Of a DNA stretch of 64,000 nt, positions 23,901 to 36,560 are shown piece after piece. The translations under genes and the position numbers were made by a program. The stretch lies in assembly GCA_016806645.1 (NCBI GenBank), contig JACSYO010001855.1, positions 2,107,001-2,171,000 on the forward strand, read 5' to 3'. The notes below the pieces were generated by a model, which made no database searches, was not told the origin of the DNA, and saw only the letters and a list, made by a program, of their open reading frames with translations. This stretch comes from Ophiodon elongatus. Lineage: Eukaryota; Chordata; Actinopteri; Perciformes; Hexagrammidae. Position 1 is the stretch's first letter. Every line of letters begins with the position of its first letter.

Positions 23901-25714
23901 CTGATTGATTCAGGCGGACAGGTGGGAGATATAAGTCAATAGTTAATAAAGCAACAATCTACCCTAATCTAGATTAATAGATGAGCCCAGATCTAGGAAC
24001 CATTCCCCCGCTGTCAGATCTTTGCCAGGCTCCACTTTGTACCTACACAGCTTTATTTGTGGAGGTGAATGTTAATAAATCACATTTTCGGCTTTATTTT
24101 ATGCTGACATTTGCAAGTCCTGCATTTAGTCATATCATGACAATAGAAGCTGGCAGGGCTGCTTTTGTGTCTGTGTGGCACAGAGTATGATGACAGAGGT
24201 GAATAAGCCCTCAGTTAGCAAGTCTGTACCTAAATAGATTGTTCATCTGCAGAGAGAGGAGCACACCAGGAGGATGATGTCACTTTTACAGAGTGCGCAC
24301 ATATTCAACTCATTAACAATCTGCAGGACATAAACTGTGATCTGAAGTGGGGGAACGGGCAAATGGCTCATTTGTGCGCAGAAATCAAATCTATACTCAT
24401 GAATATTTGAGGTATCGCTACAAGATATAAAAACTAACATTAATGTTTGTTACCATCACTGTTGTTGCATGTTGAGAAATAACCCAGTGAGACAAAAACT
24501 CAAGACGTATTACCTCTGTACTTACAAGGCAGCCAAGAGGATGGACTTCTCGTGAACTTGATAGGAGAAGAGGAAAAACGCCAGAGATGAATTTGCCTAA
24601 AAGGGAGAACAACTACTGTTGAACAATAATACTGGATCAAATTATAAAATTATAATGTATGAATGGACGCATCAATAATGTTCACATTTACATATTTCAT
24701 ATTATTTTAGACACAACGGTGAAATGCAGAACGTTCTCAGATTAAAGTGATTAAATTACAGAGTGATTGGTTAAAAGAACAGGCCTTCTCTCTCTGTAAA
24801 GGGAGGGTCCGTACGTTCACCTCCTTATTGCTTTGACATCAGTTAGATGATACTAACCAAGGCCAGTTTAAACTGCCAGAAGGTGGGCTTCGTCAAAAGC
24901 CTGACGCAGGATGGTAGGACTGCCAGGAGAGTGCAGGCAAAACTGAAAAAACAATACAAACAAGAATTAAGATTATCTCACATGAGCATACTTAAATGCA
25001 TAGAAATCCTCAGTGAGATATGAAGAAAAAATGATAATTATACAACAGTAGACAGGTCAAGTATCAAATTGGAGTCAATATGAAAACGTGCATTTGCACA
25101 TAAACCCAGGTTTAAACATATTGAACAGCTTTCTGTTGCGTTGAGGTGACGTCATGTGAAAACTGATTATGATGAACTGAAAAGCAGTCCACTTACTACT
25201 TTGAAAAGGAATGTTATGTTGTGTCATTCTGGCAGTCAGTGGCACTCATATATAATCAGATTTTGATGTTAAAAGGCAAAAGTCAAACCAAAATCTAACT
25301 GTGGATCCATCTTGCTTCGTTTCTTTTTTAGACACCGCCTGCTCCGCAAACTAAGACCTCTGCTATGTCGGAAATGACCAAATAGTGGCCCCTTCTTAAG
25401 GTTACAGGCATTAGTTTAACCCTTCAATTGTCACCTGCTGGGGGTGGAGGCACCGGAAGAGAGTGACTATGTGTCAGCGTGAATGTGAATGTGCCGAGAG
25501 GTGGAGCAGCGAGTTAGTTCAAGGCGTGAGGGCAACAATGTGTTTGTGCTACGACACAGATGGACAGAGACAATAAAACGTTGTCGATAGACAGAGAGAG
25601 TGATCGTGGTAGATAGGTAGCAGTAAAGGACCAGTAAGTGGGCATTTAGTGGATATGACAGTGAGTGAGTGAGCGCGCGCGCGTGCGCGCGTGCGTGCGT
25701 GCGTGCGTGCGTGC

Positions 25715-25749
<35 letters not shown>

Positions 25750-26684
25750 GTTTAGGGCAGGGTTTTGCGGTCCGGAAGGACATGGATCACTTTTCACAGC
25801 TGATTCTTTCTATGTACACAGTATGCCCACACCAGAGCATTTAGCCAATCCGCTCCCCGTGCCAAAAAGACAAGAGTGTTTTTCATTTGTTTGAAATGCG
25901 CTACAGTCAAAGAAGTCCAACTTGATCCCCAGACTTAGCAGTCTGGCAGAAACGTGTCCATGCTGCGAACATAGGACTCCTAAATTTAGCGTGCTGGGTT
26001 ATTTAAGCAGGCTCCACCATGACACAACTGTTTCCTCATCATTAACAGACAGGCTCTCAGCTTTTTAGTCAAAATACTTCCAAACACTTCATGGGATGCT
26101 CTGAGGGGTAGTGGGCAGAGAAAATCTAGTTGAATGTCATGAGTGTTAGTGTTTACAACGTTGTCTCCCCTGAGAGCGTGATTAATTTGTCTTTCACCCA
26201 CTTTATCATTTAATAAAGCACATAATCCATAACATTCTTTAAAAGGAAATCAGATTGATTTACTCTGCTTCTAGCTCTGTTTATAAAACATGTTTCTATC
26301 TCCTCTTGTCGCCACATTTCCAAAGACAGCTGTGACTTCATGTTCAGAAGTTCCTCTCAAGATGTTTTGTTAAGGGATGATTTAATTTCCACTCAGATGG
26401 ATCACAGTTTTCATTCCCTCGGGCGAGCACGGCTTTCCCAGAAAATGAAAAGGAGCAAAAACAAGAGGTAGGGGGAAGAATAGATACAAAACAATAAAGG
26501 AAAAGAGTGAAGGAAAGGATGGAGGAAAACGTGAAACCTTGTTAAATCGATAGAGGGATTACCTGAGGTAGATCTGGGAGTCACTGGACAGAATGGATCT
26601 GATCTTTATCAGGATGTTCAAGCTGCACCATGTGTTGGCCACCTTATCCTGTTCACACAATACACACACACACACACACACACA

Positions 26685-26732
<48 letters not shown>

Positions 26733-29700
26733 TAGTGAAATGAGAAATTATGGCACTCAAAAACATTTCGTCTTGTTGCCTGTGTATAAAAAAAAATACT
26801 CAGAGTTCCATGTGAAGAGAAAGCACATAAGTGGCATTGTTGAGAATAATTATTTCCCCATTGAAAGTGCAATAAAAAAAAAAAAACATTCCCCAGAGCA
26901 TTCCAGAGGGACATTAGTACGCAACCCTCAGTCATAAATTTAGTCCCGTCAGACAAAGCATGGGACGTATTTACAAATTTGGGGACCCAAGGTCAAATGT
27001 CAAACCAGAGTAGTTTCTGCATTACCAGCAGATAGAAACCAACCACTGAGCACTACTGGGAAATATATAATGTCAACATGTGAAATAATTCTCTATGTCA
27101 TTTAATTCATTACGTTTAGTTTTTTAAAACCATTTGACTACAGCAATTTGCTGAAAACAAGGGCTGCAATATTTCATCAAAGAATCTGCCAATTATTCCC
27201 ACAGTGACGTCTTTAAATGACTTGTTTTGTCTGACCAACAGTCCAAACCTACAGATTGAATTTACAATGATATACAACAAAGAAAAGCAGAAAATCATCA
27301 CATTTGGGAAGCTGATTACAGAGATTATTTGGCCTTTTCTGCTCGACAATATATATATATTTTAAATGTAAATCAGATCTGAATAATATGGAAGACATGT
27401 TACAGCCTTAATATGGGGCTCAAAAGTACTTGTGGTTTATAAGAGATGAGGAGGGCGTTGCTGTGAGATTCAGTTGATTTAAGTGCTTCAGCAGTTGTGC
27501 AGGGATCAGATGATATTGAGGCCCGAGCCGCCACTGTGCACCATGATATCACACGTCACAAAGACAGCGTGCGTAGATTAGCTTTATGATTCCACTGTGA
27601 ATGGTTTGAGTGTGTGGCCCCGTCTACAAAAACTATTTCTGGCCTCCTCCCTCTCCTCTGTGCTACAGCTGCTCGCAGCACAGCTGTGTGGATCTTAAGG
27701 CAGCCTGGTCAGCAGCACCGGGCCGTCCAGTGTTGTGTTGTCTCAGCCCCATCCCGGTCTCTTTCCTCTTTGCCTCCCCGCTCCAAATAACCGCCGCGGG
27801 AATGTTCCTGAACGCCGCCTGAGGGCAACACATGAACGGTGGGGGGGGGGGGCGAGAGCGGTGCGGCTCCTTCACCTATAAGCTAGCCTGGAATTTCACA
27901 GGGAGAAGCATTTGGTGCCATTTTTGTGAGCAGGCAGCAACGTGAGACGCCAGAATGCAGCTCAGTGGGTAAACTTACAACTGCTCCTGCCCTGAAGCTC
28001 CCACGACCACTAGTCAGCAGCCCACTTCTTCCCCACCACCCCACCTCACCCCTTGTCCAAAGCTTCTGCTTACGTGCACAATTTCACAATTAGTCCAGGA
28101 CGACTCGACCCGGCCGCCTCTCATGCTGTCGTCACAGGGGAGTATAGTGTCTCTCACACCCTGTGTATTATGTTTGTATCATTTCGTTGAACAAATACTG
28201 CCACAGCGCATGCTGCCATCTGCTCCGCTGGTAGAATTTTCAATTACTTCTCACATCCGTGACACCTTGTGGTGGGTGCCACCACGGGGACCAGGACAAG
28301 AGGAGGGATACGGGCTTTCAGAAATGAGAGCTGCAAACTTTGGCCCCTGAGCTGTCAGTCACACATGCAAGCACAGAAATACACACCGTTACTTGACCAC
28401 TGCTCCTGCCATGACAGCTCTTAACACGGCCAGCTGAATCTTTTCACTGTTCACAATCGCTTTCTTTTTTAATTAATGTCATATTCCTTTCCTCTGAGAG
28501 GCAACGACTGACTGACCACAGCATGCAAACGTATGTGTGCGTGCTATGAAACAGTATATCATACTTATATGCTTTCCAAAGATAAAGTCGGCATTAGGCA
28601 ACAGTTGTCGGACGTGCTCTGATACGCCTTTAAATGTAGCGTTTGCCCCACTCTTCAGTCCATAAGGCTAGAACACGGCTCTTCAATGAAGTGCTGAAAA
28701 CACCCGGGCCATAAATTATTTAGATTTATCTATATCCTACTGCTGTACGTCCTGAACCCCAACACCTCCCAGAGATAGAGTGAAACTGATCTCCTGACCT
28801 TTCACCATTTTATTCCACTGTTTTCTTTGATCCTGCAGGGTATCCATTTCCCACCGGGCTAAGCAGTGCAGGGTGGAGAGAGTTCACCATGCTGAGAGGA
28901 TATGGAGCCGTGTGTGCGGCATGAGGAGCGCCACATTGGTTGTGTTTGACTTTCAGTCACTGGTCAAAGTAAAATTGTCTGTAAATTGTTCAAATTGAAA
29001 AAGGGCTTTAACTTCTTCGAGAAATGTCACTTCCTCGAAAACAGCAGGTGCAAACAAAACTTCCAAGCCATCACCCAGGCATCCCATAATATCAATAATA
29101 ATAATAACAGCCGTTATCTCTTCAACAGGATTACAATTTAGAATGATCCCTCACTATGTTACGTCTTGAAACATCACCTTTCAACAGAAATTATATTGAC
29201 TTGGAGCCCATAATTACCACCTCACAGGCATTTAATTCACACTGTTACTTAAACAATAAACTGATATTAATTTTGTCTTAAAAAAAATGTAATAGCCTAA
29301 ACTCAATATCTCAAAATAATATATTTATGGAAAACATAACCAAATGGTTCCAATGCAGCCATTTACAAATAAAAGAGTTGATGAACAAACACACAACCCG
29401 TGACCTTTTCCGACGTGCCTCCCCCTCCAATTATTTTTGTGAAGTCTCTTAGTTTGATGTATGAATAAAAACACTGCATTATATTTAGTTAGCAAATGTC
29501 CTGCAGTCTGCTACGCCTAAAGAGCAGCTACAAACCAATGTCACGCACATATGTAGTTATTGATACCAACACAGCACCAGGCTTCAGGGTAAACCCACAC
29601 ATAAAGTAAGAGCATCTTTGTTGGCTCTTAAATAAGAAAAGATGGTCGCACATATATTTTATCTTGGAAGCCAAACAAAAAAAAAAACATATGTTTATTG

Positions 29701-32700
29701 ACTTTTATGCTTTTTATGTTATTTTGGAATCTTAGGACATTTGATTACTATAACTACAGTCCCATATATTCATGAATATCTGAAAGTTCTATGGGTTATA
29801 CATTGTTATGGATACCACCAGAACGACAAAGAGGAGGTTAAACATCTGCACCACCTCAAGGGTAAGTAAGGCTTCTAAGCAAACTGACACAGGAAACTTG
29901 CATGTGACCCGTATGAATGATCTAATCTCCAGGCCACACTGGCGTTACATCACGGAGCCTATATATTGAGCTGTACTGATCTCTCAGGAGATATTACCGT
30001 ATTCCTCTTGTTTCTTTAAATTACACTTTGGGATTGTGAGTAGCTATTCTTAAATGCTTGCATAACAAGAGTACAAATGCTTTTTTTGATAAGACTAAGA
30101 GTCTAAAAAGGCAAGATCCAGCTTCTCAGATGTGGTTCTCAGGCTGACTTTTCATTCAAGAAACTCTACTGTACCTCAAACAGGCCGCGGGCCACGGGAA
30201 AGATCCTCCTGACCACCTGCATGGCGTGACCGGGGCCAGACAGGAAGGGCAGCCAGCAGAGGGCAAAAGTCACCAACACTGTTGAAGCAATTCTCACCAA
30301 CAGGAAAAGCCTACATGAAGAGGGTCACAAAGTGCAGTAGGTACAGATAGACCATCAATAACGAAGAAATAGGTCAATGTAATTTCTAAAAACAAATACA
30401 AACATTGACATTAGCCAGTAGCTAAAGTTTATCTTCATATACTCAAAAAATGTGTACATTCTGTCTGCAAGTCCTAAATTTGGGATTTGACCCTTGTGTT
30501 GAGGAATGCAGTGAAAGCCATGCATCAGCTGAAAGTCTTCGGTGTGGGTCAGGCTATCTTGTCAGCTGTAACTGTGAAGCTGCTGGTTAAGTTGCACACG
30601 CAGCATAGCTGAGGAGTTTGGGCATGGCGAGAGTGTCATCTGGACATATCTCCCCAGCCCTTCTAATCCAGCTCTCCATTTGCTACTAAATGCCCTTGGT
30701 ACATTGTTACTAGATAAACAGACACTGGACACACTAGTAACAGCCTCCAATCTGATTACCTCAGTCATTCTGTGGCTCTCCTGAGGACACGGCTCGCTTA
30801 TAGACTGACATTACGTATCTGCTTTGAGCACTCACCTGACACTCGCAGAGTGACAAAACAATAGAACCAAACAATGACATGGTTGAATAATTATGCCTTC
30901 TCCGACACAAAGATAATCTTTAGAATAATCCTCTATACCAGTGGTTGCTTTTTTGAGACACAAGTTGTGATCTTAACTAACTGAGTATATTATACTGTGA
31001 CATTTGACTGTATCCTAATTTATTTTCTTTCAAGAAGGCAGTAGAGGAAAATGACAAATCCATTTTGCTGCACTTTCCCTGGCAGTTCTCACATGAATAA
31101 TTCTTTGGTCACACTTTATGGTCAGTGAACTGTGGCTTGAACTTTGACTTCTGCAGTTACGAGGGTGCATGGAAAGATTGAAGAGCAGCTAACACAATCT
31201 AAAAAAAAATGCCATGCTGATTTCATGATAACAATCGCAATTAAGAGTGTGCGAAAACCAGTTAGCGGAGAGACAGCAAAAAGCTAAAAGTAAAAAGATA
31301 CATCGTTGAAACATGCAGTTTCTGCCACTTCCAGTGATAGCAGTGAATGATAAAACACAAGACACAAACGAAACAGACTCACCCTCGCCCCGTCAGGCCC
31401 AGTTTGGCACTCTTCCCCAGCAGGTAGCAGAAGAAGGGCAGAGCATGGTACAGCTCCATCTGTTTGTAGTTGAGAGCCAGACAAAAGGCCAGAGAGCCCA
31501 ACGCGTCCCAGCCCAGACCCAGAGCCAGAACCCCCCACAGGGCAAAGCCCAGACTCACTCCATTGTACCTGATTCGGTTAAGGTCAATGTTGTGGTAGAT
31601 GGGTCCCCAGGTCAAGACAAGTGGAGGTAAACAGCTAATGTTTCTTTCCATTTAATCTCTAATAAAGGAGTGATTCTATGAAGAAAAACAGCACATATAA
31701 TATCTTACAATATAAGATATAAAATGGATATTATATAGTATAATCTTATCTAATGTAGCTGTGGGGCAAAATGTCCAAACATTAGCTTTATATCGCCAAA
31801 TCAAAAGACCCTCATTTGGTGGTACACATCTAAAATAATAAAACTTAAGTTGCCTAAAATATTTGTAATCCTTAAAAAAAAAAAACATTGTCAATCAATA
31901 CAACATAAAGAGCTACAAAAGAATGACAAAATACACTATACATATTAATAGCATGATATTCTACTCCTCCTACTACTATTAGGATTGGGACTTTAAAGCC
32001 AAGCTTTGCAACTTTGAAGGTCAGTATGTCACAGGAAGTCATCAAAGCAAATAACAATAATGATATCTCATAACATAACAGTGAATAAATAGTATAAATG
32101 CACCTGTACATAAAGGATACTGGAAATGTCCGTAGTCAATGAGAATTAGGCCAGGGTAAAGAAGGAAGCACAACACAGTTGATACCTGGAGAAAAGGAGC
32201 ATTTATTAGGTGTTAGAAGGTAAACATAACTACAATCCAACTACAGTCCAGTTAATATTATACAGTGATGCATTAAATGTTATGTTTCACAAATTTGAAT
32301 CATCTGATAACATATGCAGACTTTATTGCCTGACAAATCTCAAAATAAAGTAAGCCGTCTTCTTTAATCAATGTGTAAAGTGCCGGTCACACTGTCCACT
32401 GAGCAAAAGGCAATGCATGCTGGGATAGCCTGTTCTAGTGCTGCCTGTTTACAGACACAGCTGGTCTGTTGTAGCTACCGATCTTGTAATAACTGTTTGA
32501 TCATTTAAGACACAATCAAAATATGACAAAGATCCCTCTTAATTGATTGTACTGTAAATGTATTCATACATCCATAACTTCCCGGAAAATGTAATGACAT
32601 CATCATTTATTGCAATAATGACTTCATAATGCCTCAATTTGGATGACCAGCACTATAATCAGTTTTAATAGGGGTGGGTTCTCCACACTAAGAGGAAAAT

Positions 32701-34515
32701 GAGGCTCATTTGGGTCTTTAGCTGAAAAAACAATTACATGGCATGTCATGTTAGGCAAGTGTGTTACCTTCTTTTTAGAGGAGCCATCAGTCAGATAGAA
32801 ACAGTATAAAACCACAGCAGGGATGAATATCATCAAATCTGCCACCAGGACTGAAATAGAACAAAGAACCATGTTATATTATATCTAATTTGTAGGTAAC
32901 AGGGTTCCAACACATTTTCCATTTCAAAATTCCAAACATTTCTGTTGATTTTTCAAACCACACTTGACATCAGTGTTTTTGCCCATAAGCCTATGGCTTA
33001 CAGTTACCGCCTTCCTCTTGTTTATAATCCCTCCCATTTATAATCCTTCGCCAACCAGTCTTTATAGTTGGGATTGTCAAGCCACCCATCAGAAAACTTG
33101 CATTTACCCAATGAGGCCATTCAGTTTGTCCGATGCAGAAAGTTGTCAAACATCTTGCACTTGGGGCCCCGAGCTGTTTTGCAGAATGTGACGTACAGGC
33201 GTAGAGGCAGCTCTGCTGAGGAGTGTGCGTTCAGTCGCAAGCCATACTTCTGGCCTTGCTTTTCTAAGTCACCAAGCACACTCTGGCCCGTGCTTTATAA
33301 CACGGTGGTGAACATTTTGGCTGCCTGCTCAAAACGCCATGAAAAGCACTCTTCTTATGTGATCAATTTATTTTTGGGAAATTCTGATTTCTATATTTCA
33401 GAAAACAGAATATGGGGCTATAATCTGTACACACAAATATTTTTCCAAACTCATGCAGATCTGGAAATGATTAAAAATCTAATTCCATAACCTTCAAATC
33501 TGCATAGGAACCCTGAAGTAAGTAAATTAGTCTTGAGGTCGAGGTAGCTCACGGAAGCTTTTCAATGTATTTTCTCATGGTTACTGTACCTGTAGCTCTC
33601 ATGAATAACTTGTGCGTTGGACTTTCATAACCTCTGGATTTGTGAAGCTCCACCCATTCAGGGTTTATCGACTTGGCTCTGCAGGGAATAGAGAGGTATA
33701 GTATAAAAATTCCTTATAGTGTAGAAATTATAGCATCCTAAAAAATAACGCCTAAAATTACATGCAAGCTTTTGTATAGACAGTAAAATAGAATACAGAA
33801 GTAAGTAGAAACTGACATCATATGAAATCTCTTTTAACATTCATGCAGTGCAGCAGAGATGTCCCTTATTATATACTCTCTAAATAATAAAAATGACTTA
33901 CACGTAGGCACAGATCAGGCTGTGGTAGGCAGTCAGAGGTGGATAGTCAAGACCCCAGTAGTTCAAGTCATTCTCAGTGGTGTTGAAGTACCTGGAGGAG
34001 TTTAAAAACATAATGTTTATCTACATCTGAAACTGTGGAAGTGTCAGACAAATAGGAGGGAGGACAAATGGAGGGTGCAGCCATTGATGTAAGGCAGACA
34101 TGTTGGATTTTTCATTCATCCCTTTAATGTGTTTATGGTGAACACTTGTACATTACTGTTATATGCATGCAGTTTCAGCTTTAATTTTGTTACTTTTCTG
34201 GATCTTTTTGTTATCCCATACCAGATTTACATTAGTGTGTTTTGAGCCCCATCATTACAATTATTTCCAGTCACTGTCAAAGCCCAAAAAGGGCTCATAC
34301 TCTTTGCAGGTGCCCGAACGAGATTGGCTTTCTTAAACTTGCTCCACTGAGTAAAGACTGACCATTCCTGGAGAGGAAGGTTGTAGGTCACTTCTTGCCA
34401 GTGCCTTTGAGCTTCATAGTCGCCAAACATGGGAGGTTTCCCCGCCCCTGGAGAAAAATCATTCCGCTGTTAGTCTGATGAATGGGAAACTACACCACTG
34501 ATTGACAGCACTTAA

Positions 34516-34561
<46 letters not shown>

Positions 34562-34855
34562 GCACGCACACTCAAGCGCTCACGACAGACTGGCCAGCAC
34601 ACGACAGACTGGTCAGCCACACACAGCAACACCATGATATGTGAAAAACAACTTTCTGTCAATATTTTATAACAAATTAAATGAGCAACACTGAAATAAA
34701 CAGTGGTATGAAGAAGAGTGCTGTGACTCTGAATGGTGCAGTGTGTTGACGTTAAACGCCACACTCTTCCTACCTGAATATGGATTTAAGGAAACGCCCC
34801 ATCTCACAACAACACCGAGCAACACACACACTGATACGAGACTCCACGTTTGCAT
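17959..34855 (-). CDS. alg6: ALG6, dolichyl-P-Glc:Man9GlcNAc2-PP-dolichol alpha-1,3-glucosyltransferase (complete)
   Basis: Fourteen minus-strand exons: 34855-34774, 34447-34363, 33991-33902, 33678-33590, 32850-32768, 32185-32121, 31568-31383, 30310-30175, 26648-26563, 24942-24858, 24596-24526, 23292-23224, 21215-21023 and 18156-17959. They total 1518 bases, 505 residues plus stop; human ALG6 has about 507. All phases fit. The enzyme is a multi-pass ER membrane GT-C transferase (family GT57). It adds the first glucose to the lipid-linked oligosaccharide used for N-glycosylation; human loss causes ALG6-CDG. Hallmarks are FGDYEAQRHWQE (residues 35-46), WGLDYPPLTAYHS (68-80, with the Asp71 expected to be catalytic), NYKQMELYHALPFF, FQVHEKSILL-like SYQVHEKSILL, and a Lys-rich C-terminus SRKSQKKTN suited to ER retrieval. 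Intron 6 is U12-type. Exon 9 follows a (UG)n tract. Identity is firm. Confidence 0.97.
19380..19760. promoter_or_regulatory. Candidate conserved non-coding element in ALG6 intron 13
   Basis: A CpG-retaining, non-repetitive block inside AT-rich intron, with TTTACGCTGC, ATGACGCGCG and GATAAATAATT motifs. No splice-flanked coding frame fits ALG6. The appearance is that of an enhancer. Confidence 0.3.
22372..22556 (+). repeat. Dispersed repeat, copy B (partner at 12404)
   Basis: Collinear with 12404-12600 through AACTGACTC, GGTCGTACCAGACC and GTGAGGCTT. It lies in ALG6 intron 12. Confidence 0.5.
23690..24130. promoter_or_regulatory. Candidate conserved non-coding element in ALG6 intron 11
   Basis: Rich in compact motifs (CATAATTACAG, CCCAATAATTGATC, ACAATGCCC, CTAATCTAGATTAATAG) with balanced base composition and no simple repeats. 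This is the best-looking enhancer candidate within ALG6. Conservation was not testable here. Confidence 0.33.
25673..25746. repeat. 74-bp alternating purine-pyrimidine tract (GC/GT)
   Basis: Strict purine-pyrimidine alternation for 74 bases. It begins with GC dinucleotides, moves to GTGC units and ends as pure GT. Such sequence readily adopts Z-DNA. It lies in ALG6 intron 9. Confidence 0.95.
26654..26730. repeat. (CA)n microsatellite at the ALG6 exon 9 acceptor
   Basis: Two CA blocks separated by an AAT interruption. They read as (UG)n in ALG6 pre-mRNA and end six bases before exon 9. Confidence 0.97.
27165..27345 (+). repeat. Dispersed teleost repeat (copy 4 of 5)
   Basis: The clearest copy. 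It opens near GGGCTGCAA and runs through GACTTGTTTTGTCTGACCAA, TTTACAATGATATACAACA and GCAGAAAATCATCACATTTG. It lies in ALG6 intron 8. Confidence 0.7.
31569..32120 (-). other. alg6: U12-type (minor spliceosome) intron 6 of ALG6
   Basis: The donor reads GTATCCTTT, an exact U12-type 5' splice site. Near the acceptor, CCTTAAC (31583-31577) matches the U12 branch-point core, with the branch A about 9-10 bases from the AG. There is no polypyrimidine tract, as expected for this class. Confidence 0.9.
34517..34570. repeat. (CA)n microsatellite with CG-containing end
   Basis: Pure CA to 34559, then CGCGCACGCACA. It lies in ALG6 intron 1, about 70 bases upstream of the exon 2 acceptor. Confidence 0.95.
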
Positions 34856-35180
34856 TACTTCGGCCGGTAAAAATTAGCTTAAAGAGGAAAAATAAAAGCT
34901 AAAAAAATTCTTTCTGCTTCTGGACTCTATATACATTTCCTGCTACGTCATCCACCAAGACTTCGTTGCGCGTTTTCATTGGGCACTGCGCGATTACGTC
35001 ACTAGCTAGAGACATGAGGCATTCGAGAACACCTCGAGAAAGAGGAAATTTGTCTTTACTCAAGCCATCGCAGCATAGTGTTGGCTGGAATAGTTTTATC
35101 AAACGAGATGTAACCACAGCTATAGAGGATAGCTTAAGTATTTTCTTAATGTTAAAGGTAAGGTTACATCACCAGTGACT
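34856..35180 (-). promoter_or_regulatory. ALG6 promoter region
   Basis: Lies directly upstream of the ALG6 start codon and is CpG-containing compared with its flanks. On the gene strand it has two TGACGTA sites (reverse complements of 34944-34950 and 34995-35001) and a CCAAT box (34982-34978). TGACGT cores bind CREB/ATF and, in related form, ATF6/XBP1, which would suit an ER-folding gene. Confidence 0.55.
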
Positions 35181-36149
35181 TTAATCGTTTATTGTTAATA
35201 GTTGCTCTTTTGATTTGAAAATGTAAAAATTCCCAGCTACAGTGAATGCAACATTGGTTGAGACGAGATTTATGACAAATTGATGGATATTTTGCATTAT
35301 TAAAGGTCTATTTGTCCACTAATATCTCAATAATTTACAGCTGAGGTTGAATTCAGAGGTCATAACTTTAAGAAGTGTCTTTCATAAAGCAGTAAATGAG
35401 AATTTCTAATAATATAATAACAAGCTATGCTACTGATGTAATACAGGCTGTGGAACAAAATGTATAACTTATTAAATGATGAGTGAAATTCCCCTCTTTT
35501 CCAATCACTGCTAGTAAATTCCTTAATTATTATACCAGGGTCATAATACTATCCCATTTCTGTATGTCAATTTAATATAGGCCCAACAATAACCAATCCC
35601 TATAACTACAATATACCTAGGCAAAGGTTTCTCTAAAATAAGAATACAAGTAATAATTGTAAATATATATATGAGATATCTTTGAAATTCCAAATATTGT
35701 ATCTTAATTAGGAGTATTGAATGATAAATATTGAATGTCAGCATAACAGAAGATTTTGTGAAATCTGAAAGTTTTATTTTTCTGTGAATTAGAAAACAAC
35801 TTATTACAGTTATGGTGCATACTGTCTGGCAAGTTTTTAGTGAAATGAATGAATGACAAATACACTTGACTCTTATGGAAAAGATAACTCAAAGTAGCTT
35901 AACTTTAATGTACTAAGAAAAAGCTCTCATTTCACTATAGCTCAATGAACGTTCAATTAGAAGCACTTTAATCCTTGTTTTGACTCAATGTATGTTGTAT
36001 ATTTTAAACATTATGGTATCATACCATGACGTAGCAACATCCACTACATGTATGGAGCAGTAGAGGATCAGCTGTCTTGTGTTATAGTAACCTTCTGTTT
36101 ACAGATGTGTTTATGGTTATACAATGCAAGCCTCCCCTTGCCCTCCCTT

Positions 36150-36560
36150 CACAAGGTAAATCTCAGCCCAGGGGCATATTCTCCTCTGTGACCTTTACTT
36201 CTGTTGACTCCACCGTCTTTGCTCCCAAGGTGTTGGGATTTGTTGGGTGAGACATGTTCCTTGTGGTTCCGACATCAATTATGCATAAATAATAATAACC
36301 TCGGACAACTGCTGATTTGCAATGACACTTTCATTACAACGGCAGCAGCCTATAACTCACTGGTACCCATTAGTTATTAATGCCTGGCCACGCCAGCTTT
36401 ACTTTGTCATTTATTGCTTCATCTCTATGCCTTTTTAAATATTCAGTAACTGCTGTACCTACATTTACTGTCTGTGATCTCCGCCCAGAAGAAGGCTATA
36501 GCTTGTGGTGGAAGATGACCTAGTTATTATGAAGGCCTGGGCCTTGCTTGCCAATGTCAT
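36150..36560. promoter_or_regulatory. Candidate FOXD3-proximal enhancer
   Basis: The non-repetitive block contains octamer-like ATTATGCATAAATAA, GATTTGCAATGACA and CATTAGTTATTAATG cores in a short span. It lies about 5 kb beyond the FOXD3 stop. The motif style fits POU/SOX/homeodomain control. No alignment was possible. Confidence 0.35.

Noticed and set aside
33068..33490. 140-codon plus-strand frame within ALG6 intron 4
   Set aside because: No known domain, no homology that I recognise, and it lies antisense in a spliced gene's intron.
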